A stretch of 6,263 nt of DNA from Bacteroidales bacterium UBA1733 (lineage in GTDB: Bacteria; Bacteroidota; Bacteroidia; Bacteroidales; UBA3663). The notes below the pieces were generated by a model that saw only the letters and a list, made by a program, of their open reading frames with translations, did no database searches and was not told the DNA's origin. Made by a program: the position numbers and the translations under genes. The stretch covers positions 1 to 6,263 of the forward strand of contig DCIF01000034.1 of assembly GCA_002315795.1 (NCBI GenBank). Direction: 5' to 3'. Positions 1 through 5,088 of the stretch are shown here, piece after piece (the stretch's first letter is position 1; each line of letters starts with the position of its first letter).

Positions 1-1274
1 CTGCATCTGTTGAGGCTCTTCCTTCAGCTAAGACTCCTATCACTATTACCACCTACAAAGCAACCTATCCTGAGAAGCTCTACCTGCCAGGTAGCTATCA
101 GGGTTGGGATCCTGCAACTGCAGTAACGATTCCACAGAGTACTTTGACCAAGGGTCTGTTCGAGGCAATCGTTGACCTCTCAACCGAGGATGGTGGCGAC
201 GTACAGTTCAAGTTCTCTCCAAAGCCAGCTTGGGAAGGAGGTGACTTCGGCTCTGATGACCTGGCTGTGAATTCAGATCTCGGCTTCGCAGTAGCTAATG
301 GTACTACTGTAGGAAGTGGCAATATCGTTGTTCCTTCTGGTATGTATCGTGTAGCTTGTGATATGAAGCATAAGACCCTTGAACTCGTTCAGGTTAAGAG
401 CATTAGCTTGATTGGTGGCTTCAATGGTTGGGGTAGCGATGTCGATTTGACTTACGACGCTTCTATCAAGTCATTCGTTGGTACTACCACCATGTCACAG
501 GGTGATGAGTATAAGTTCCGTTTCAATCACGACTGGACTTATTCGATTGGCGATAATGGTGCTATCTCTGGCGGTGCCAACTATGTGATGAGCAAAGAGT
601 CTGGCGAATATAAGTTTGTCCTCGGTGTTGCTTCTCATGCTTATAGCGTTAAGGTCCTCTCAACTAGCTATCCTGTATGTCTCTATCTTCCAGGTAGCTA
701 CCAGGGCTGGGACCCTGCAACTGCTCCAACGCTCCAAGGTAATGGTGAGGGTATCTTCGAAGGTGGCGTTCAGCTCGGCACCGAAGGTGAGACACAGTTC
801 AAGTTCTCTCCATTCCCAGAGTGGAAGGATGACTTTGGCTGCGATAACCTTGTTGCAGACGACAAGGGTGTTTATACAGGCACTTATGGCGCTGGTGATA
901 ACCTCAAGGTTCCTGCCGGTTTCTATTACATCACTGTCGATATGACTACCACATCTGTCAAACTTGAACCAATCAAGTCTCTCGGTATCATTGGCGGATT
1001 CCCTCAGGATGGCTGGGGTAACGATGTAGCTAAATTGACCTACGATGCTTCAAATAACCTCTGGTCAGGTTCATGCCAGATCAATGCTGGTGTGGAGTGG
1101 AAGATCCGTGCTAACGATGCATGGGATTGGAACCGTGGTGGATCGCTTGTCGCTTTAGGATCTCCATTCGAGGCTGTTGCTGGTGGCGCTAACATTACTG
1201 TTCCTGAGGATGGTACCTACACGATCTCAATTGATCTCTCGGTTAATCCTAACAAGATTACTGTTAAGAAGTAA
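1..1274 (+). CDS. SusE/SusF-like outer-membrane starch-binding protein, 5' truncated
   Basis: This is the 3' part of a gene that begins before the window. The frame is open from base 3, giving 423 visible codons, and ends at TAA 1272-1274. The product resembles SusE/SusF, surface lipoproteins that bind starch beside the SusC/SusD importer and have no catalytic activity. Four beta-sandwich domains are visible: A1 (about residues 24-130 of the visible part), B1 (131-222), A2 (225-325) and B2 (326-423). A domains open with LYLPGSYQGWDP and contain QFKFSP followed by an aromatic stretch (W77, W274). B domains open with IGGF(N/PQD)GWG-D and contain KFRFNHDW or KIRANDAW, like the W/K/R starch-contact motifs of SusE/F modules. 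The first ~20 residues (ALPSAKTPITIT) look like the end of an N-terminal Ig-like domain. The signal peptide and lipid-anchor cysteine should lie upstream. B. thetaiotaomicron SusE has two and SusF three starch-binding modules, so four would be more than either. Whether this is the SusE or SusF counterpart cannot be decided here. A TTG at 144 is not the start, because homologous sequence continues upstream of it. Confidence 0.88.
   Translation, partial: ASVEALPSAKTPITITTYKATYPEKLYLPGSYQGWDPATAVTIPQSTLTKGLFEAIVDLSTEDGGDVQFKFSPKPAWEGGDFGSDDLAVNSDLGFAVANGTTVGSGNIVVPSGMYRVACDMKHKTLELVQVKSISLIGGFNGWGSDVDLTYDASIKSFVGTTTMSQGDEYKFRFNHDWTYSIGDNGAISGGANYVMSKESGEYKFVLGVASHAYSVKVLSTSYPVCLYLPGSYQGWDPATAPTLQGNGEGIFEGGVQLGTEGETQFKFSPFPEWKDDFGCDNLVADDKGVYTGTYGAGDNLKVPAGFYYITVDMTTTSVKLEPIKSLGIIGGFPQDGWGNDVAKLTYDASNNLWSGSCQINAGVEWKIRANDAWDWNRGGSLVALGSPFEAVAGGANITVPEDGTYTISIDLSVNPNKITVKK
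72..674 (+). repeat. SusE-like domain pair, copy 1 (A1-B1)
   Basis: First copy of an in-frame coding repeat with a 603-bp (201-codon) period. It codes for one A-type and one B-type carbohydrate-binding domain. The best conserved part is LPGSYQGWDPATA; its DNA from base 87 differs from the second copy at only three synonymous positions over about 35 bases. Other shared blocks are QFKFSP, VPSGMYRV/VPAGFYYI and SLIGGF/GIIGGF. Boundaries are approximate. Confidence 0.75.
675..1271 (+). repeat. SusE-like domain pair, copy 2 (A2-B2)
   Basis: Second copy of the A-B domain pair. Its LPGSYQGWDPATA block starts at base 690, exactly 603 bases after the first. Protein similarity to copy 1 is clear across the whole length but only moderate outside the conserved blocks. 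The copies are therefore functional domain repeats, not a recent exact duplication. B2 is richer in tryptophan (residues 338, 354, 366, 374 and 376 of the visible protein) than B1. Confidence 0.75.
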
Positions 1275-1297
1275 TCCTTCTTGATGCTATAAAGTAT

Positions 1298-1333
1298 GGG
1301 CGCATCGTTATTTTTCTACGTAGCGATGCGCCC
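1298..1333 (+). terminator. Strong intercistronic hairpin, possible attenuator or leaky terminator
   Basis: A perfect 10-bp GC-rich stem, GGGCGCATCG (1298-1307) with CGATGCGCCC (1324-1333), can be extended by further A-T and G-T pairs around a T-rich loop. It lies 23 bases after the stop of the SusE-like gene and 27 before the amylase start. The U-run typical of an intrinsic terminator is not directly attached: a TTTTTT run lies at 1345-1350, 11 bases after the stem. Partial termination, or protection of the 3' end of the upstream mRNA, fits better than full termination, since no promoter is visible before the amylase gene. Confidence 0.55.
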
Positions 1334-1360
1334 TAATTCTAAAGTTTTTTCTGATTACGT

Positions 1361-3397
1361 ATGCAAAAACATCTTTCTACTGTTCTGCTTTTTGCCGTTA
1401 TAGGTCTTTGTGGCGCTAACCAGGTTTTGGCGCAGGGATGGCCTACTCACTATGAGGGTGTCATGCTTCAGGGTTTTTCATGGGACGACTATAAGAATTC
1501 CAAGTGGACGACCATGGAGGCAAACGCTGATGAATACAGCCAGTATTTCTCTTTGATCTGGGTGCCTCAGTCCGGAAACTGCGATGGTAAGTCTATGGGA
1601 TATAACCCTAAATACTATTTCGACCAGAACTCTTCTTTTGGTACTGAATCAGAACTGCGTAGTATGATCAGAACTTTCAAAGAGAAAGGGGTTGGTACTA
1701 TTGCAGACGTTGTTATCAACCATCGACAGAACCTTTCAAACTGGGTAGATTTCCCGGCTGAGACTTATAAAGGGATTACTTATCAGATGGTTAGCACTGA
1801 TATCCCTTACGATGATGACGGTGGCGAGTGCAAGAAGTGGGCCGATGCCAATGGCTATCAGCTCTCTCCAAACAAGGATTCTGGTGAAGGATGGAGCGGT
1901 ATGCGTGATTTGGATCATGCTTCTGAAAACGTGCAGAAGTGTATTTTTGCGTACGAAGACTATTTGCTGAACGACCTCGGTTATTCCGGATTCCGCTATG
2001 ATGTCGGCAAGGGCTTTGCTGCCAAATACTTTGGCCTCTATAATGCTAAGGCTGAACCTCAGTTCTCAGTTGGAGAGGTCTGGGATGGTAACTCAGTGAT
2101 CAAAAATTGGATCAAAGGAACCACGACTGATGGCGTCATTCAGTCTGCTGCTTTCGATTTCCCATTCCGCTATGCTATCCGTGATATGTTAGCCAAAGGT
2201 TATGGTAGCAATTCTTCTCCGACTTTTGATAAACATGAGATGCTCATCAAAGAGGAAGATTATCGCCGCTATGCTGTGACTTTCGTAGAGAATCATGATA
2301 CACAGGACCGTACGGCCACTGGCGGTGATAAGCAAGATCCTATCAAAGTGGGTAAGGAGCTGGCAGCAAATGCGGTGCTTCTGGGAATGCCCGGTACTCC
2401 ATGTGTGTTCCAGCCACATTGGTTGGCATACAAGAATGACATCAAACAGATGATTACGGCTCGTAAAGCAGCTGGTATCCATAGCCAGTCAACCTGGACA
2501 AAGATTGCTTGTGCAGAAAAATATTATGCATTCACTTGTGAGAAGCTTGGTGTGATTGTCGGTAGTCCTTCAGTAACTGATATTGGTTCTGACTATCAGC
2601 TGGTTCAGAGTGTGAAAGATCAGTATTACTATTTCCTGAAGAAGAGCTGTGAGTTGCCATGGATCAGTCTGGCTTCTGCTACATTTGAAGCAGGAGAATC
2701 ACAAACGGTTACGATGACTGCTGTCTCACAGGCTGAGGGTGTAAAGCTGATTTATACACTTGATGGAAGCACTCCAACTGCTAGTAATGGCAAGATCGTG
2801 GAGAGCGGATCAACACTCACTATCGAGGAAACTGTTACGCTGAAAGTAGGTCTTTATGTCAACAATTCTGTTTCTGAAATTGAAACGCGCGTCTATACCT
2901 TCGTAGAGCCAGATCCTGTGGTTCCTTTTGATGCTTACAAGGCTACTATGCATGTATGCAATGAGTCTGGAGAGATGAATCCGCTCTATATCTATGTGTG
3001 GGCCGGACCTGAGAATACTCAGATCAATGGCAACTGGCCAGGAAAGGCTGCTTCAAGTACTGAGGAAATTGGTGGAAAGACATGGTACACACAGACTTTC
3101 GATATCCTTTCTGCTGATTATGCAGTCAATTTTGTGTTTGCAAATGCTGCTGGCAATGTGCAGACCCTTGATGTTACAGGTATGACGCATGATGCATATT
3201 ATGTTATCAGCAGCGAGAAATCTGGCTCAAAATTCAAGGTAAATGACGTCACTTCTCAGTATGTCTCTCTTGAAGCAATATCAATCGATGAAGAGCATCT
3301 TGACAAGCCGACTTATAATCTTCAGGGACAGCTTGTCAATGAGTTGACGCCTGGTCAGCTATATATTCAATCAGGCAAGAAGTTAATGATAAGATAA
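1361..3397 (+). CDS. Secreted plant-like GH13 alpha-amylase with CBM26-like module and C-terminal sorting-type tail
   Basis: This 678-residue enzyme should hydrolyse internal alpha-1,4 bonds of starch outside the cytoplasm. A signal peptide (residues 1-24, hydrophobic core LSTVLLFAVIGL) probably ends at VLA|QG; C17 lacks a good lipobox. The catalytic barrel (about 26-375) carries all GH13 motifs: DVVINH (116-121), GFRYD with nucleophile D214, GEVWD with acid/base E239, and FVENHD with D313. The opening GVMLQGFSWDDYK and the MGYNPKYYFDQNSSFGT stretch resemble plant and related bacterial amylases (GH13_6/7-like). A C domain follows (376-430), then a chitobiase/hexosaminidase-C-like Ig fold (about 437-515, IYTLDGSTPTASNG) and a CBM26-like starch-binding module (about 524-617, with YVWAG, NWPGKA, NFVFANAAGN). 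The tail (640-678) ends PTYNLQGQ…LYIQSGKKLMIR, the Prevotella-type C-terminal motif resembling type IX secretion signals. The start is fixed by the signal peptide and an in-frame stop at 1352-1354; there is no Shine-Dalgarno. It probably shares an operon with the flanking starch genes. Confidence 0.93.
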   Translation: MQKHLSTVLLFAVIGLCGANQVLAQGWPTHYEGVMLQGFSWDDYKNSKWTTMEANADEYSQYFSLIWVPQSGNCDGKSMGYNPKYYFDQNSSFGTESELRSMIRTFKEKGVGTIADVVINHRQNLSNWVDFPAETYKGITYQMVSTDIPYDDDGGECKKWADANGYQLSPNKDSGEGWSGMRDLDHASENVQKCIFAYEDYLLNDLGYSGFRYDVGKGFAAKYFGLYNAKAEPQFSVGEVWDGNSVIKNWIKGTTTDGVIQSAAFDFPFRYAIRDMLAKGYGSNSSPTFDKHEMLIKEEDYRRYAVTFVENHDTQDRTATGGDKQDPIKVGKELAANAVLLGMPGTPCVFQPHWLAYKNDIKQMITARKAAGIHSQSTWTKIACAEKYYAFTCEKLGVIVGSPSVTDIGSDYQLVQSVKDQYYYFLKKSCELPWISLASATFEAGESQTVTMTAVSQAEGVKLIYTLDGSTPTASNGKIVESGSTLTIEETVTLKVGLYVNNSVSEIETRVYTFVEPDPVVPFDAYKATMHVCNESGEMNPLYIYVWAGPENTQINGNWPGKAASSTEEIGGKTWYTQTFDILSADYAVNFVFANAAGNVQTLDVTGMTHDAYYVISSEKSGSKFKVNDVTSQYVSLEAISIDEEHLDKPTYNLQGQLVNELTPGQLYIQSGKKLMIR

Positions 3398-3398
3398 T

Positions 3399-3430
3399 AA
3401 TATCAAGAAATAACCAGAAATATCAAGAAA
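3399..3430 (+). repeat. Exact 12-bp direct repeat in the A-rich translation leader of the second amylase
   Basis: AATATCAAGAAA occurs at 3399-3410 and again at 3419-3430, a 20-bp period that fills nearly the whole gap between the two amylase genes and ends directly before the ATG at 3431. The stretch is A-rich and has no Shine-Dalgarno, the usual Bacteroidetes type of ribosome-binding region. The repeat may simply reflect duplication of an A-rich leader. Confidence 0.6.
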
Positions 3431-4861
3431 ATGAACAAGCATATTATTCCAGCTCTAACCATGATGCTTTTCCTGAGCTGTCAGTCACAGGCCGCAACAG
3501 TGAAGGAAGTTCCTACCAACGATGATGTGATCCTTCATGCCTGGAGCTGGTCTTTCAATACCATCCGTGAGAATATGGCAGATATTGCTGCTGCAGGCTA
3601 TACTATCGTCCAGACTTCGCCTGCTCAGCAATGTGTCACAGAGACACGTGGAGATAAGGGAGGCGGCAATCAGCTTTATGGCAATGGTCGCTGGTACTAT
3701 CATTATCAGCCAACTGATTGGAAGATTGGTAACTACCAGCTTGGCACGCGCGAGGATCTTGTAGCTCTTTGTGCTGAGGCTAATAAGTATGGTGTTCGCA
3801 TCATTGTCGATGTATTGCCAAATCACACTTCGGTAGATGATACCCGAGTATCAGACGATCTGGATGCTGCAGTTGGCGGACACGACAAACTCTATCATGC
3901 CAATGGTTTCAAGGCGATCTCTGACTATAATGACCGTCTTCAGTGCACTAGCGGCGCGATGGGAGATTTGCCAGATGTCAATACTGAGAATCCTGATTTT
4001 CAGTACTATTATATGACCTATGTCAATGATCTCCTGGCTTGCGGTGTACGTGGTTTCCGTTATGACACGGCCAAGCATATTGCGCTGCCAAGTGATCCTA
4101 AGGATCCTGCTTCTCCGGAGAATGATTTCTGGGATGTAGCTACTGGCCGTAAGGCAGTCAAGGGTCTTCGCATGTCTTTGCCGATGGACAGTCTCTTCGT
4201 CTATGCCGAGGTACTGCAGGATAAGAATGTCAAGGAGTCTGAATATGCTGAGTATATGGGTCTCACCGCCAGCGGATTGGGTTGGACACTGCGCAATGAT
4301 ATCAACAATGCCAATTGGAACAAGTCTGATGTCGTTGGTTTTCAGCATCCTGCTGCTCCAGAGAAGCTTGTTACTTGGGTAGAAAGCCATGATACGTATT
4401 GCAATGAGCATGAGTCTGGCTGTATTTCTGATGCGCAGATTCGTCTGGGATGGACCTTCCTAACAGCTCGCCAGTTCGGTACTCCGTTGTTCTATAGCCG
4501 TCCTGATGGTAGTGATTCTCCGTCAGGCAATTACTGGGGAAACAACCTCGTTGGTGCAAAGGGTAATGATAACTTCAAGCATCCTTTGGTCGTGGCTGTC
4601 AATAAGTTCCGTTCGCAGATGCATGGACAGCCTGAGTCAATCACGTTCTCTGAGAATGGTGCAGTTGCTGCTATCTCGCGTGGTAAGAAAGGTTTGGCCG
4701 TGATTAACATAACTAACGATGCTCAGACGCTCAATTTGACAACGACTTTGCCAAACGGAACCTATAAGGACGTGGTTTCTGGTAAGAAATATCAAGTAAA
4801 AAAAGGAAACATCGTTGGCCAGATCGAGCCAATGTCCGCAGTTTTGCTTGTGCGCAAATAA
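3431..4861 (+). CDS. AmyE-like GH13 alpha-amylase (GH13_28 type), no CBM
   Basis: This 476-residue alpha-amylase closely resembles the catalytic and C domains of Bacillus subtilis AmyE. Shared stretches include HAWSWSFNTI (36-45), IVQTSPAQQ, WYYHYQPTDWKIGN, GFRYDTAKHI, WVESHDTY and IRLGW. The motifs are intact: DVLPNH (127-132), LPDVN (180-184), nucleophile D212, acid/base E260 in YAEVLQ, and D321 in ESHD. From recall of AmyE, the E-to-D spacing (61) is the same, while the D212-E260 loop is about 16 residues longer (SDPKDPASPENDFWD region). The protein ends where AmyE's C domain ends (MSAVLLVRK), so AmyE's terminal starch-binding part is absent. The N-terminus is a short signal peptide: either SPase I cleavage near SQA|A (after 21) or lipidation at C17 (FLSC, a weak lipobox). 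The start is supported by this signal and an in-frame stop at 3398-3400. It lies 33 bp after the first amylase, so it is probably co-transcribed, adding a second starch-cleaving specificity or location. Confidence 0.93.
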   Translation: MNKHIIPALTMMLFLSCQSQAATVKEVPTNDDVILHAWSWSFNTIRENMADIAAAGYTIVQTSPAQQCVTETRGDKGGGNQLYGNGRWYYHYQPTDWKIGNYQLGTREDLVALCAEANKYGVRIIVDVLPNHTSVDDTRVSDDLDAAVGGHDKLYHANGFKAISDYNDRLQCTSGAMGDLPDVNTENPDFQYYYMTYVNDLLACGVRGFRYDTAKHIALPSDPKDPASPENDFWDVATGRKAVKGLRMSLPMDSLFVYAEVLQDKNVKESEYAEYMGLTASGLGWTLRNDINNANWNKSDVVGFQHPAAPEKLVTWVESHDTYCNEHESGCISDAQIRLGWTFLTARQFGTPLFYSRPDGSDSPSGNYWGNNLVGAKGNDNFKHPLVVAVNKFRSQMHGQPESITFSENGAVAAISRGKKGLAVINITNDAQTLNLTTTLPNGTYKDVVSGKKYQVKKGNIVGQIEPMSAVLLVRK

Positions 4862-4868
4862 TTGATGT

Positions 4869-4904
4869 AAAATATCAACACATCCGCGGATGTGTTGATA
4901 TTTT
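4869..4904 (+). terminator. Long palindromic terminator closing the starch gene cluster
   Basis: A perfect 36-bp palindrome (18-bp arms) is centred on CCGCGG at 4884-4889. It runs from AAAATATCAACAC to GTGTTGATATTTT, with the T-run (4901-4905) forming part of the descending arm. It starts 7 bases after the amylase stop and is a convincing intrinsic terminator. The A-run on the left arm would serve as a U-run on the other strand, so it could act in both directions, although no convergent gene is visible. Confidence 0.88.
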
Positions 4905-4915
4905 TGATCTCGGAA

Positions 4916-4941
4916 ACTGACATCGTGTACCTAATGTCAGT
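4916..4941. other. Small inverted repeat upstream of rnr
   Basis: ACTGACAT (4916-4923) and ATGTCAGT (4934-4941) form 8-bp arms around a 10-bp spacer, just after the terminator and about 47 bases upstream of the rnr -33 element. It could be a second hairpin or a regulator site; chance is also plausible at this size. Confidence 0.3.
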
Positions 4942-4987
4942 ATTCATGACTCATTATTGGGATTCTATGAAAAATTATCGTTAAAAA

Positions 4988-5019
4988 TTTGGAGAATCCA
5001 TGAATTAACACTATCTTTG
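4988..5019 (+). promoter_or_regulatory. Bacteroidetes-type sigma-ABfr promoter for rnr
   Basis: TTTG at 4988-4991 and TATCTTTG at 5012-5019 match the Bacteroidetes -33 (TTTG) and -7 (TAnnTTTG) consensus, with a 20-base spacer. Transcription would start around 5024-5027, leaving a leader of about 65 bases before the ATG at 5089. It lies after the starch-cluster terminator, which separates rnr from that operon. Confidence 0.75.
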
Positions 5020-5088
5020 CAGCACCTTATTATTCAAGACGAAAAACAAGGCTAAACCCTATAGCAACCTCTTAACTATCTCACCTTT

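Noticed and set aside
144..1274. Complete 376-residue gene starting at TTG 144
   Set aside because: The frame stays open to the window edge, and the upstream codons encode LYLPGSYQGWDP, the conserved start of the first CBM. The TTG is internal.
1275..1360. Separate promoter for the amylase genes
   Set aside because: No TAnnTTTG element with an upstream TTTG at suitable spacing is present in the 86-bp gap.
3851..4411. 186-residue open frame on the minus strand
   Set aside because: It lies opposite the catalytic core of the AmyE-like amylase and encodes no recognisable protein. It is a shadow of the strong codon bias on the plus strand.
4787..4796. Third copy of the AAATATCAAG motif found before the AmyE-like gene
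   Set aside because: It is inside the coding sequence (the KKYQVKK region) and A/T-rich, so chance and codon use explain it.
1361..4861. Two amylases as a recent tandem duplication
   Set aside because: They share only general GH13 motifs. One is plant-like and the other AmyE-like, with different lengths, spacing and accessory domains.
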